64,000 nucleotides of DNA from Pseudomonas sp. MWU15-20650 (GTDB lineage Bacteria > Pseudomonadota > Gammaproteobacteria > Pseudomonadales > Pseudomonadaceae), in the NCBI RefSeq assembly GCF_023242475.1, contig NZ_JALJFG010000014.1, positions 1 to 64,000 on the forward strand, read 5' to 3'. Of this stretch, positions 26,310-35,340 are shown one piece after another. The notes beneath the pieces are model-generated. The model searched no databases. It saw only the letters and a list, made by a program, of their open reading frames with translations, and had not been told where the DNA came from. Numbering within the stretch: the first letter of the stretch is position 1; every line of letters begins with the position of its first letter. The translations under genes were made by a program, and so were the position numbers.

Positions 26310-26334
26310 AGACCTCGGGGCGTGAATGAGGTCT
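26310..26334. promoter_or_regulatory. Inverted repeat in the fusion/MocR divergent promoter
   Basis: AGACCTC (26310-26316) and GAGGTCT (26328-26334) are perfect inverted repeats with an 11-base spacer, starting 2 bases upstream of the fusion gene start. The left arm doubles as its GAGG ribosome site on the minus strand. It may be the target of the MocR protein, although MocR sites are often direct repeats. Confidence 0.35.
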
Positions 26335-26386
26335 GATTGTTGCGCTAGACTAGGCCCATTAAAACCTCCAGATTTGGATAGTTCAG

Positions 26387-27883
26387 ATGGTCCAGATGCG
26401 TAAATGGCGCCCTTTGCTCAACCTTGACGACGGTGTCACCCAAGCGTCCTACCGCAAGATTGCCGAAGGTCTCGTCACCGCGATCCTCGACGGTCGCTTG
26501 CCGCCTGGGACATTACTGCCGGGCACGCGGGAAATGGCACAGCTGCTCGACGTCAACCGCAAGACCGTGATCCTGGCCTATGAAGAGGCCATGACCAAAG
26601 GTTGGCTGATCAGCGAGCCGCGCCGTGGCACGTTCGTCAATACGCAACTGGCGCCACAACCCATGCCCAGCCGCGCGCAAGCGTCCTTCGCGCCCCCCAT
26701 CCTGGATCAGCCGGTGGTGCCGTATTTCACCCATAACGCCCAGGTGGTCGCCCTGCAACATCGGCACGACGCGCTGTTTTTCGACAACGGCACCAGCGAC
26801 CACCGCTTGCTGCCCCAGGCTGTTTTGCATCGCTACTATCGCCATGCACTGCGCAACAGCTTTGCATCCAACACCGTACGCTACGGCAGTGAGGGCACCG
26901 GCTATTATTTGCGCTGCGCGCTGGCCGAGATGCTGCGCAACAACCGTGGGTTGACGGTCAATGCCGAGAACATCTGCCTCACCCAGGGCACCCAAATGTC
27001 GCTGTACCTGAGCGCCAGCCTGCTGCTCAAGCCGGGGGACGTGGTGCTGGTGGAGCGCCTGAGCTACCCGCCGGCGTGGGAAATCTTCCGCAAGCTTGGC
27101 GCGCAACTGGTCACGGTCGACATCGACGATGAAGGCTGCCGCACGGACCAGATCGAACGGCTATGCCGCGAGCATGACGTGCGCATGATCTACCTCACGC
27201 CGCACCACCAGTTCCCGACCACGGTGAGCTTGCATGCCGCACGCCGGCAACACCTGCTGGCGTTGGCGGCGCAGCATGACTTTTGCGTGATCGAGGAAGA
27301 CTACGACCACGAATATCACTTCAGCGGTCGGCCTTACCTGCCGCTGGCCAGTGACCGCGCACAGCGCCATGTGATCTACATTGGCTCGTTATCCAAGGTG
27401 CTGGGCTCAACGTTCCGCTGCAGTTATATCGTGGCGCCCGCCCCTGTCGTTGAAGCTCTGCAGCGCAATGGCGCACTGATGCTGGGCGACGCCGATGCGG
27501 TTGCCCAGACCATGCTGGCGGACTTGATCAATGACGGTGAGTTGAAGAAACACCTGCGCCGCGTCTCGAAAGAATACCGAGCACGCCGAGAAGTGTTGCA
27601 AGACTGCTTGCACCAGGCGTTCGGCGCTCGGATCAACCTGCGGGAGCCGGAAGGCGGCTTGGCGCTGTGGGTACGCTTCCAGGAAGAAACAGACGTGGAT
27701 CGGTTGGTAAAAACCGCCCTGGAGCATGGGCTTGTCGTTCGCAGCGGCCGTCAGTTTTCACCCAACGACCTGCCGCAAAACGCCCTGCGCCTGGGCTTTG
27801 CATCCCTGGACCGGGATGAGATCCAGCAAGCCACGCGGCGGCTGGCCCAGGCGATGAAAGCGATGGAGCACCGCTCATCCTGA
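26387..27883 (+). CDS. MocR-family (GntR-HTH plus aminotransferase-like) regulator
   Basis: A 498-residue regulator with an N-terminal GntR winged helix (ASYRKIAEGLVTAILDGRLP, then REMAQLLDVNRKTVILAYEEA) and a C-terminal type I aminotransferase fold. The PLP-binding lysine is in YIGSLSKVLGSTFRC, and the EEDYDHEYHF motif is conserved. MocR proteins sense pyridoxal phosphate or an amino compound bound to it. The position divergent to the flavoreductase-M24 fusion, and upstream of the 726-residue protein on the same strand, suggests it controls one or both. Confidence 0.9.
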   Translation: MVQMRKWRPLLNLDDGVTQASYRKIAEGLVTAILDGRLPPGTLLPGTREMAQLLDVNRKTVILAYEEAMTKGWLISEPRRGTFVNTQLAPQPMPSRAQASFAPPILDQPVVPYFTHNAQVVALQHRHDALFFDNGTSDHRLLPQAVLHRYYRHALRNSFASNTVRYGSEGTGYYLRCALAEMLRNNRGLTVNAENICLTQGTQMSLYLSASLLLKPGDVVLVERLSYPPAWEIFRKLGAQLVTVDIDDEGCRTDQIERLCREHDVRMIYLTPHHQFPTTVSLHAARRQHLLALAAQHDFCVIEEDYDHEYHFSGRPYLPLASDRAQRHVIYIGSLSKVLGSTFRCSYIVAPAPVVEALQRNGALMLGDADAVAQTMLADLINDGELKKHLRRVSKEYRARREVLQDCLHQAFGARINLREPEGGLALWVRFQEETDVDRLVKTALEHGLVVRSGRQFSPNDLPQNALRLGFASLDRDEIQQATRRLAQAMKAMEHRSS

Positions 27884-27976
27884 GGACTCCGCTCGCGGTC
27901 ACCTAACCGTTCGGTCAGTTACCGTGCTGAAACCCTTTGCGTACCCTGCCCTCTGAATTCTGTCGGAGGAATCAGG

Positions 27977-30157
27977 ATGTCCTTGATCAGTGCTGTCGAA
28001 CGCGCCTGCACCCGGTTGGCGCCCGCTGGCTGGCGCGACCTGCTGCTGCACCACGGTTTGGACATCACCTCAGCCACTCTGCGCGAAGAACTGGCCAAAC
28101 CCCTGCACGTTGATCGCACCCATCCGGGCTTCGAGGACTTCTCAACCGAAGGAATACGTGGCGTCGAAGCGGGACGCCCGGCGGCAAGCCTGCTGTTTCA
28201 TGCATTCGCCTCGCCGAATGTGACCTCCGGAGCCAAGGGTGAAGCACTTACAGCCTTTCCCACACCCGCTGAATTGGAGCACATCCTTAACTATGTCTAC
28301 GGTGCCAAGCCTCCCAGCCTGGAGGCTTTGAGGCTCGAAGCCGGGGGCGCGGAGCTCGCGCTCGCAGTGTTTGCCTATGAGTACCGGCCTCAACCTGAGA
28401 CCGTGCATGGGCGCCAGGCGGACCTGTGCTTTTCCCGCACCGGGGTAGCCCGGGTCGGCACAGCACAAGTGCTTTATGACCCACAACAAAGAGGCTTTTT
28501 GCCTTTTGTCGCGGGCCAGCCGAGCCAGATGCGGGTGATCCCAGCGCGCTACGGCGCGTTCATTGCGGCAAAGTACGTGGGCCAGCCAGAACAATTCGGC
28601 CCGATGAACGCTCAACCCATCGACCACGACCTCGAGTTCTGGGTGCCCTTGCACAAAGTCTTCGATGGCGATGAGTGCCTGGCCGGGATGGACCTGAGCG
28701 TTCAGTTGGAAAATCACCAGGTCAATGAAAAGATCGGCCAGATCCACAGACGCTTTCGCGATACCGGCTGGCAAGAGCCTGACATTCTCAACCCACCTTT
28801 CGTGATTACAGAGGGGTTATGTCATTGGGCCGATGTCGAGACGTTTGCGCCAGGCTTGCTGGTGCCCAACGCCAGGGAAAGGCTGGTGGAATTGGCTTAC
28901 TACCAAGGCCGTCCACTGTCCTTCATGATGCCCGCTGGCACGGGTGGCCTGGTGCATGGGCGCCATCATGTGCGTGATGACGGCTCGATTGAAGACCTCA
29001 ATGAACGAGAAGATGTCGATGCCATCGTCAAGGCGGGTGGCTACCGAGCCCTGCACTATCAGGATGCAATGGCCGATGGCTGGGTGCGCGCGCACTGCCC
29101 TGCGCTGGAACTGGAGAGCATCGCCGCCTATTCGATCATCGGAGCACCGGATTTTTTCCCGTTGTGCGGGCAACGGGAACTCAAGCAATGGTCCAGCGAC
29201 CCTGACATTTTTCCCTGCCCAACGCCGCCCTGCCCGCCGGTGTGGCACACACGGGTCAACCCCCTGTCCGATGTACGCTTTTTCATCAATCAATCCCTTG
29301 AGGGGGGTTATTTTTCCCCTGAAGACCGTAGCGTCACGTCGATTGTCTCCCACCCCCAATCTTCGACGATGCCACGCCCGGCCTACCCGGTGGCCTATGC
29401 CCGGCGGCAGTCCTGGCTGCCGGATTTCGCCAGCGGCGTCTTCGGGCCAGGCTGGGAGATAGGCCGCGGCTTGGTAGACGCCCCGTTCGCCAACGTGCTG
29501 TGTGGTTATCAATTAGCCAGCCCGTTCACCGAAGACGCGCGCATCTGTGCAGCGCTGGGTTCGTACTGGCCGGGGGTAGCACCTGACTCCACTCGCACAT
29601 TTGAACCGCGCAGCGTTTCTGCCACGGTCATTCCGCTGACCGACAACGAAATCGGGCTGGGAGGCGGCCCCGCCTGGGATGGTCGCACCGGCCCTACCGT
29701 GATTGAACTGGCGGGGCGTAGACAGGTGCAATATCAAGCCTATGAGTACAGCGACTATACCCAGGCCGCACTGGACGGACGGTTATCACTGGCCGTCACC
29801 GGGCACACCAGTACTGAGCAGTACCATCAGCGAGTATTGGGGATGCAGCGTGCTTATCGGGCAGTCGGTGCGGGTTCAGACAAAGAACAGCGAAAACGCT
29901 GGCCACTGCTGTCATTTTTCCGGGTGCAAGTACCGGACGAAGCTTTCGAGGTCGCGCAGCACGAAGCCGGTTTCCAACTGGCAGGCGAGGCGCACTATTA
30001 CCGGCTGTTCAAACACGGCGAGATCACTACCCCCTCGTACAACTTCAAGCTTCGCCACGTGGAAATAGAGCAAGAGGTCGAACTGTATATAAGCCAGGAC
30101 GCGGTCCTTATCCGTCAGAACGGCGCATCTTGGCGACCATTCGATGAGTCACTTTGA
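27977..30157 (+). CDS. 726-residue protein, possibly a divergent LodA-like quinone-cofactor oxidase
   Basis: A 726-residue soluble protein without signal peptide; I do not recognise it with certainty. Weak LodA-like hints are GVARVG at 156-161, GPGWEIGRGL near 490, and PFTEDARIC followed by SYWPG, which loosely resembles the PWQxDFxxC...WWP region I recall around the cysteine and tryptophan that form cysteine tryptophylquinone. Candidates here are C524 and W531 or W567. Length equals that of L-lysine epsilon-oxidase LodA. It overlaps the flavoprotein gene by 14 bases, like lodA-lodB. A family of unknown, non-quinone function is the alternative. GGAGGA precedes the ATG. Confidence 0.5.
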   Translation: MSLISAVERACTRLAPAGWRDLLLHHGLDITSATLREELAKPLHVDRTHPGFEDFSTEGIRGVEAGRPAASLLFHAFASPNVTSGAKGEALTAFPTPAELEHILNYVYGAKPPSLEALRLEAGGAELALAVFAYEYRPQPETVHGRQADLCFSRTGVARVGTAQVLYDPQQRGFLPFVAGQPSQMRVIPARYGAFIAAKYVGQPEQFGPMNAQPIDHDLEFWVPLHKVFDGDECLAGMDLSVQLENHQVNEKIGQIHRRFRDTGWQEPDILNPPFVITEGLCHWADVETFAPGLLVPNARERLVELAYYQGRPLSFMMPAGTGGLVHGRHHVRDDGSIEDLNEREDVDAIVKAGGYRALHYQDAMADGWVRAHCPALELESIAAYSIIGAPDFFPLCGQRELKQWSSDPDIFPCPTPPCPPVWHTRVNPLSDVRFFINQSLEGGYFSPEDRSVTSIVSHPQSSTMPRPAYPVAYARRQSWLPDFASGVFGPGWEIGRGLVDAPFANVLCGYQLASPFTEDARICAALGSYWPGVAPDSTRTFEPRSVSATVIPLTDNEIGLGGGPAWDGRTGPTVIELAGRRQVQYQAYEYSDYTQAALDGRLSLAVTGHTSTEQYHQRVLGMQRAYRAVGAGSDKEQRKRWPLLSFFRVQVPDEAFEVAQHEAGFQLAGEAHYYRLFKHGEITTPSYNFKLRHVEIEQEVELYISQDAVLIRQNGASWRPFDESL

Positions 30158-31148
30158 CGTCGTTGTCGTAGGCGCCGGCCCGGCCGGGTGCGCCACAGCG
30201 ATCTACTGTGCACAACAGGGGCTACGGGTCGCCCTGCTGGAGAAGGCCCTATTCCCCAGACACCGGCCGGGGGAAACACTGCATCCTGGGGTTGAACCAC
30301 TGCTGCACCAACTGGAGGTCACCGCCCTGGATTACCGGCGACACCCAGGCCATTGGGTGCACTGGGATGGCCCACCGCGTTTCAATTCGTTTGGTGCCGA
30401 TCGCGATTCGGTCTGGCTGGGCTTTCAAGCCCCACGCGCGCTGCTCGACCAACAATTGCTTGAGCGGGCTCGCGCGTTGGGCGTGCAGATAGTGCCGGTC
30501 AGGCATGCCCGCCCGGTAGTGCAACCACAAGGCCGCGTTCAAGGCGTCCGGGTGGGCGCAAGGCAATGGATGGGTAAATTCGTAGTCGACGCCACGGGGC
30601 ATAGCAGCTGGCTGCAACGTCAACTGCAGATACCCTGGTGCCGTTTTTCACCGCGCTTGATTGCACGGTATGGCTACTGCCAGGACAGCAGCCTCACAGA
30701 GGACAAACTCGGCTTGTTCGCCCACCCACATGGCTGGCACTGGATTACCCGTATCAGCCATACGTGCCTGCACTGGACCCAGATGGCGTTCACAGAGGCG
30801 GGTCAACACCGCCTGAGGCCAAAGGTACTGGAACCCTTCAAAGCGATCGGCCGGATTCGCGGTGCCGATGTTTCGTGGCGGCGGTGTCACACGACGGCCG
30901 GGCCCGGCTACTTTTTAGTCGGTGATGCCGCTGCGACGCTGGACCCTTGCGCCTCCCACGGTGTGATCAAGGCATTGATGTCCGGCATGCAAGCCGCCGC
31001 GGCGATTGTCGACTGCCTGTCTTGGCCGGCTGGGGAAGCAACCGTGCAAGCGGCTTATCAGGCGTGGGTACAAAAAGCCGTAGAGCGTGATGTGCTCGCC
31101 CTGCGTAGCTTCTATCGCGCCCATCCCTGTCCACCCGGCTGGCTGTAG
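30144..31148 (+). CDS. FAD-dependent monooxygenase-like protein (LodB/QhpG-like)
   Basis: A 334-residue flavoprotein with the dinucleotide motif GAGPAG at residues 10-15. RHRPGETLHPGVEPLLHQL follows, typical of the tryptophan-halogenase/geranylgeranyl-reductase group that includes LodB and QhpG, and the second FAD motif is GYFLVGDAAATLDPCASHGV. LodB and QhpG hydroxylate a tryptophan in their partner protein during quinone cofactor formation. The gene starts inside the end of the 726-residue gene, so the two are made together, supporting a modifying role on that partner. No halogenase WxWxIP motif was seen. Confidence 0.72.
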   Translation: MSHFDVVVVGAGPAGCATAIYCAQQGLRVALLEKALFPRHRPGETLHPGVEPLLHQLEVTALDYRRHPGHWVHWDGPPRFNSFGADRDSVWLGFQAPRALLDQQLLERARALGVQIVPVRHARPVVQPQGRVQGVRVGARQWMGKFVVDATGHSSWLQRQLQIPWCRFSPRLIARYGYCQDSSLTEDKLGLFAHPHGWHWITRISHTCLHWTQMAFTEAGQHRLRPKVLEPFKAIGRIRGADVSWRRCHTTAGPGYFLVGDAAATLDPCASHGVIKALMSGMQAAAAIVDCLSWPAGEATVQAAYQAWVQKAVERDVLALRSFYRAHPCPPGWL

Positions 31149-31154
31149 GCGCCC

Positions 31155-32366
31155 TCAGCCCGCAGCCCCCAGAAACGGTAACGCCAGGAACAACTTGATC
31201 ACCAGCGCATTGGTGATATCGATGAAAAACGCCCCCACCATCGGCACCACCAGAAACGCAATCTGCGACGGTCCGAAGCGTTGGGTCACTGCCTGCATAT
31301 TGGCAATCGCCGTCGGCGTGGCGCCGAGCCCGAAACCGCAGTGGCCGGCCGCCAGCACCGCCGCATCGTAGTTGCGCCCCATCACCCGGAACGTCACGAA
31401 GATCGCAAACAGCGCCATCAACAACGCTTGCGCACCCAGCAGAATCACAATCGGCAAGGCCAATGCCGCCAAGTCCCAGAGCTTGAGTGACATCAGCGCA
31501 ATCGCCAGGAACAACGACAAACTGACGTTGCCCAGCACCGACACTTCGCGCTCGAACACCTGATGCCAGCCCAACGCCGACAACCCATTACGCAGCACCA
31601 CACCGACGAACAGCACACAGACAAAGGTCGGCAACTCGAAGGCGGTGCCTTGGATAAAACCATTCAGGAAAGTGCCTACCTGCAGGCTGATCGCCAGGAG
31701 GGCCAGGGTTTCGATAAACGAAAATGGCGTGATCAGGCGCTCCTGGTTTGGCTGCTCGAACCCCTTGGCCACGCTCGGCTGCGGCTGCCCGACACCTGGC
31801 ACCTGGACGCGCTTGATGAGCAAGCGCGCAACCGGACCGCCGATCAGGCCACCGAGCACCAAGCCGAATGTCGCCGAGGCAATCGCCAACTCGGACGCCG
31901 AAGCAACGCCATACTTTTCGCTGAATACCGCGCCCCAGGCCGCGCCGGTGCCATGCCCGCCCGACAACGTCACCGAACCAGCCAGCAACCCCATCAGCGG
32001 GTCAAGCCCCAGCGCCTTGGCCAGAGCGATACCCATGGCATTTTGCACCACCAGCAGCGCGGTCACGACCAGCAGGAAAATAGCCAGTAGGCGCCCGCCT
32101 TTCTTCAGGCTGGCAAAGTCTGCGTTCAAACCGATGGTGGCGAAAAACGCCAACATCAATGGGGTTTGCAAAGAGGGGTTGAAACGCACCTCGATATCGC
32201 CCAGCGCACGCAATGCCAGGAGCACTACCGCGACCAGCAAACCACCGGCGACGGGCTCCGGGATATTGTAGGTGCGCAGGAAACCGATACGCGCGACCAG
32301 CCAGCGCCCCAGCAAGAGCACAAGGGAGGCGGCTACCAGCGTTGAATAGAAGTCGAGCTGAAACAT
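31155..32366 (-). CDS. gltS: Sodium/glutamate symporter
   Basis: A 403-residue inner-membrane protein with about ten to twelve helices. Both inverted-repeat reentrant motifs are visible: LLAGSVTLSGGHGTGAAWG in the first half and LAAGHCGFGLGATPTAIANM in the second. These match GltS of E. coli, which takes up glutamate with sodium. It is single, with its stop only 6 bases from the convergent flavoprotein stop and no clear hairpin between them. Confidence 0.92.
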   Translation of the reverse strand: MFQLDFYSTLVAASLVLLLGRWLVARIGFLRTYNIPEPVAGGLLVAVVLLALRALGDIEVRFNPSLQTPLMLAFFATIGLNADFASLKKGGRLLAIFLLVVTALLVVQNAMGIALAKALGLDPLMGLLAGSVTLSGGHGTGAAWGAVFSEKYGVASASELAIASATFGLVLGGLIGGPVARLLIKRVQVPGVGQPQPSVAKGFEQPNQERLITPFSFIETLALLAISLQVGTFLNGFIQGTAFELPTFVCVLFVGVVLRNGLSALGWHQVFEREVSVLGNVSLSLFLAIALMSLKLWDLAALALPIVILLGAQALLMALFAIFVTFRVMGRNYDAAVLAAGHCGFGLGATPTAIANMQAVTQRFGPSQIAFLVVPMVGAFFIDITNALVIKLFLALPFLGAAG

Positions 32367-32531
32367 CCGGGCAGTTCTCTGGAGTAAGCGAGGGATATGG
32401 GCTGGCCAGGGTAGAGATCACGGCACTGAAACGCACCCACCCTACAAAAAGTACAGACTATCCCTACATGCTTTACAAGAATGCCCTACGACCTAACTGA
32501 GCTTTTTTACAGGAAAGCACGCACACGGGGT

Positions 32532-32819
32532 CTATTGACGACGCCTTCGCAGCAAAGGCCAGCTGGAAGCGAGCGTGCCGGGCTCCAAACCACGCCCGTC
32601 AATCCGGGAGAGGTCGGGGAACTCAAGCAACAGCGCGCGATTGCCCCTGCCGATGTGCTCCATCACGGCCAGGGTAATGTTTTCACGCACCATGCCAGTC
32701 GAGACGTAATACATGGCCCAGGCTTGCTCTGGCGTACAGCGGCCGATCTGCTCCTCAATCTCCTTGTATGCTTTGTAGTCATCTGACTCCAAGTAGCACT
32801 GCTCACCACCTTGGCGCAT
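32532..32819 (-). CDS. Small hypothetical protein downstream of the PotF-like gene
   Basis: A 95-residue protein of unknown function. The start at 32819 (MRQGGEQCYLESDD) has an exceptionally purine-rich ribosome site, GGGAGGGAGAAGG, just upstream. A longer frame begins at 32894, overlapping the stop of the binding-protein gene by one base, and would add 25 residues. The protein is acidic in its first half and ends with a basic tail (LLRRRRQ). It has no signal peptide or membrane segment. It is probably co-transcribed with the PotF-like gene. I recognise no family. Confidence 0.55.
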   Translation of the reverse strand: MRQGGEQCYLESDDYKAYKEIEEQIGRCTPEQAWAMYYVSTGMVRENITLAVMEHIGRGNRALLLEFPDLSRIDGRGLEPGTLASSWPLLRRRRQ

Positions 32820-32893
32820 GCCTTCTCCCTCCCAGTAACTCCTCGCCGCCCGAACGCTCTTTACAGGTACCGTTTTTGCAAAACCAAGCCGCA

Positions 32894-33997
32894 TCACGTA
32901 CCGCTCTTCACCTTGGTCCAGACACGGGTGCGGATACGCTCCATCTTCAACGGCAAGGGTTCGAGCGGAACCAGTGTGGCCATGGTTTTCTTATCGGGAT
33001 AAATCCAGGGGTTATCACGCAACTTCTGCTCGACAAACTCAGTGGCATCTTTGTTCGCGTTGGGATAGAGCATGTAGTTCGAAGTCTTGGCAATCACCTG
33101 TGGTCGCAACATGTAATTGATAAATTCCAGGGCGGCCTTGGGGTGGCGAGCATCCTTGAGCAGCACCCAGTTTTCGGACCAGACCAGTGCGCCTTCACGT
33201 GGCAGGCTGTAGGCAATATTGCGTCCGGTCTTGGACTTTTCATTGATAGCCTGCGCTGCCAGGGCACCATTGGCCCAGCCCACGACGGCACAAATATTGC
33301 CATCTGCCAGATCCGCGTCGATCCTGGATGAGTCGAAATAGAGCACATAGGGACGGATTTTCAACAGCAGGGCCTGGGCCTTCTGGTAATCCTCAGGACT
33401 TGTGCTGTTGCTGGGGAGCCCTAAGTAGTGCAAGGCAATCGATATGATCTCACTGGGAGAGTCGAGCATTGCCACGCCGCACGACTTGAGCTTGCTGATG
33501 TTTTCTTCTCTGAAGATCAGGTCCCAACTGTCCACCGGGGCGTTATCCCCCAGTGCCGCTTTGACTTTATCCACGTCATAGCCGATGCCGGTGGTTCCCC
33601 ATACATAGGGTACGGCGTATCGATTACCGGGATCATTGACCGCAAGCAGAGACAGGATGCCAGGGTCGATATGCGAAAAATTGCTCAGTTGAGCGCGATC
33701 CAGCGGCTGCAACACCCCGGCCTTGATCAGGCCGGGCAAGACATTAGAGGTGGCGACGACAACGTCATACCCGGTGCGCCCGGCCATGACCTTGCTCTGC
33801 ATGATCTCAGCGCTGTCAAAGGCATCCATATGGAGCGTGGTGCCGGTTTCCTGCTCGAATTCCTTAGGGGTCTGCGGCTCAAGAAACCCGAACCAGTTAT
33901 ACAGATACACCGAAGATTGCGCGGCGACTGCCGGGGAGTTGATTCCGGCGCAGAGGAGCGAGGCTAAAAAAATAGCTCGCCAGTGTGAGTGACTCAT
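32894..33997 (-). CDS. PotF/PotD-like periplasmic solute-binding protein
   Basis: A 367-residue binding protein with a signal peptide (IFLASLLCAGINSPAVAA) and the polyamine-binding fold start VYLYNWFGFLEPQTPKEFE. It also contains YAVPYVWGTTGIGYDVDKV and WSENWVLLKDA, typical of PotD/PotF. The start at 33997 has AGGGA 8 bases upstream. No permease or ATPase genes are near, so it is an orphan that either feeds a system encoded elsewhere or serves sensing. It is divergent from a LuxR-type regulator. Confidence 0.87.
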   Translation of the reverse strand: MSHSHWRAIFLASLLCAGINSPAVAAQSSVYLYNWFGFLEPQTPKEFEQETGTTLHMDAFDSAEIMQSKVMAGRTGYDVVVATSNVLPGLIKAGVLQPLDRAQLSNFSHIDPGILSLLAVNDPGNRYAVPYVWGTTGIGYDVDKVKAALGDNAPVDSWDLIFREENISKLKSCGVAMLDSPSEIISIALHYLGLPSNSTSPEDYQKAQALLLKIRPYVLYFDSSRIDADLADGNICAVVGWANGALAAQAINEKSKTGRNIAYSLPREGALVWSENWVLLKDARHPKAALEFINYMLRPQVIAKTSNYMLYPNANKDATEFVEQKLRDNPWIYPDKKTMATLVPLEPLPLKMERIRTRVWTKVKSGT

Positions 33998-34134
33998 ATA
34001 ACTATCCCTGTACACACGACATGCCTTCATGGCGATCGTAAGCTCGGGGTGAATATACCGGGCGTCGTCGAATAGTAAATACCTACAAATACTTAGCGCT
34101 GGCCTGTAAATCCTTAACCCTAAAGGGGTAGAAA

Positions 34135-34926
34135 ATGCCGCTTGACCTTCATAGCCTGGCTTGGCACCGCTCGCTTGGAAAGCTGATCATGCAGCTCAAC
34201 CGACCAGAATTCTGGAGCTCATTGGTTCGCGTATTAAATGAATATGTGCAAATCGATAATTGGGTCGTATTGGTTTTCAGCGACCGGCAGGTGCGCGTCA
34301 TCAGCCTGCCCGAGGTCGCGGACAGCGATGAAGTCGATGCCTTTATTCATCGCTACGTAAAAGGCCTTTATCTGCTGGACCCGTTTTACATCGCCGATCG
34401 AGAAAACCCGCAGAGTGGTTTCTTCCACCTGCTCGATATTGCACCGGAGCACTTTCTTAACACCGAGTATTACCATCAATATTTCGCGCACTACATCTCT
34501 GTGGATGAAGCGCAATACAACGTGCGGCTCGATGCCGATAGAACACTGTGCGTGTCGTTTGGCAGTCACGTGCGATTCACCCAGGCGCAAATAACGCTAC
34601 TGGACATTATCAAGCCTTGGGTGACGGCATTGATGCACCAACGCATGTGCTTTGAAACTGACCAGGAAAAAAACATCGCCGAGCCCGCGCCGTGGGCTGA
34701 CGCGATCATCCAGTTAGAAGCACAAATAACGGCCCGCGAAAAAGACGTGCTGAAGTTACTGCTCAGTGGGTTTTCCAACAAGGAGATCGCCGGGAAGCTG
34801 TCACTGTCGACGGAAACTATCAAGGTCCATCGCCGCAACCTCTACAACAAGCTGAATATCAAATCACAGTCCGAACTGTTTGCCCGGTTTTTTAGGCCAC
34901 GCCAGGAAACTCATGCGATCACTTGA
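34135..34926 (+). CDS. LuxR-type helix-turn-helix regulator
   Basis: A 263-residue regulator. The C-terminal LuxR DNA-binding domain is clear: LTAREKDVLKLL is replaced here by ITAREKDVLKLLLSGFSNKE, followed by LSTETIKVHRRNLYNKLNIKSQSE. The N-terminal 190 residues do not look like a standard acyl-homoserine-lactone pocket or a receiver domain. AAGGGG is 5 to 6 bases before the ATG. It is divergent from the PotF-like gene, so it probably controls that gene, possibly in response to an amine. Confidence 0.87.
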   Translation: MPLDLHSLAWHRSLGKLIMQLNRPEFWSSLVRVLNEYVQIDNWVVLVFSDRQVRVISLPEVADSDEVDAFIHRYVKGLYLLDPFYIADRENPQSGFFHLLDIAPEHFLNTEYYHQYFAHYISVDEAQYNVRLDADRTLCVSFGSHVRFTQAQITLLDIIKPWVTALMHQRMCFETDQEKNIAEPAPWADAIIQLEAQITAREKDVLKLLLSGFSNKEIAGKLSLSTETIKVHRRNLYNKLNIKSQSELFARFFRPRQETHAIT

Positions 34927-34955
34927 ATGAGCGCCTCCGGCACAGGCTGTGCAAA

Positions 34956-34989
34956 CGAAAACGCCGATCATCACTGATCGGCGTTTTCG
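34956..34989. terminator. Bidirectional terminator after the LuxR gene
   Basis: CGAAAACGCCGATCA (34956-34970) and TGATCGGCGTTTTCG (34975-34989) form a perfect 15-bp stem with a 4-base loop, A-rich on the 5' side and T-rich on the 3' side. It separates the LuxR gene from a minus-strand gene remnant. Confidence 0.9.
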
Positions 34990-35020
34990 TTATTAATGCG
35001 GCGACTTCAACCGCCCTGCC

Positions 35021-35194
35021 TCACCCTGCCAGCCAGGTAACCTCCACCGAATGTTGATCGATTTGCCAGGTTGCGTCCCAGCCAGTCGTTTCGTTATGGG
35101 AGGGTTGATAAGCAGCGGCCAGCTCCTTGTTGACCTGCTGGGCGAACTTTTCACGCGGGTTGGGCGGGTCACCCCGATCAAGATGGCTGGCAGC
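35021..35194 (-). pseudogene. 3' remnant of an unidentified gene, no start codon
   Basis: An open frame of 57 sense codons ends in TGA at 35021-35023 and is closed upstream by TAG at 35195-35197. It has no ATG, GTG or TTG in a starting position. Its codons are strongly Pseudomonas-like and the peptide reads like a real C-terminus (DPPNPREKFAQQVNKEL, then WDATWQIDQHSVEVTWLAG). It ends just before a strong bidirectional terminator, as a real gene would. The best reading is the tail of a gene whose 5' part was lost or frameshifted. The family is not recognised. Confidence 0.5.
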
Positions 35195-35340
35195 CTAACC
35201 GCCCCACTGACTCAAGAGGCGCGAGGGCAAGTAAAGAATGGGTAAAGGGTGATGTTTATCTTGCTCGAGAAGAAGGCACTATGGCACTACTCGCAGGTCT
35301 TTCCTTTAGGCGAGGTCTAAAATATTCAATGGAGGCGACT

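Noticed and set aside
34135-34926. A quorum-sensing LuxR protein.
   Set aside because: The N-terminal half lacks the recognisable acyl-homoserine-lactone pocket residues and no synthase gene is near.
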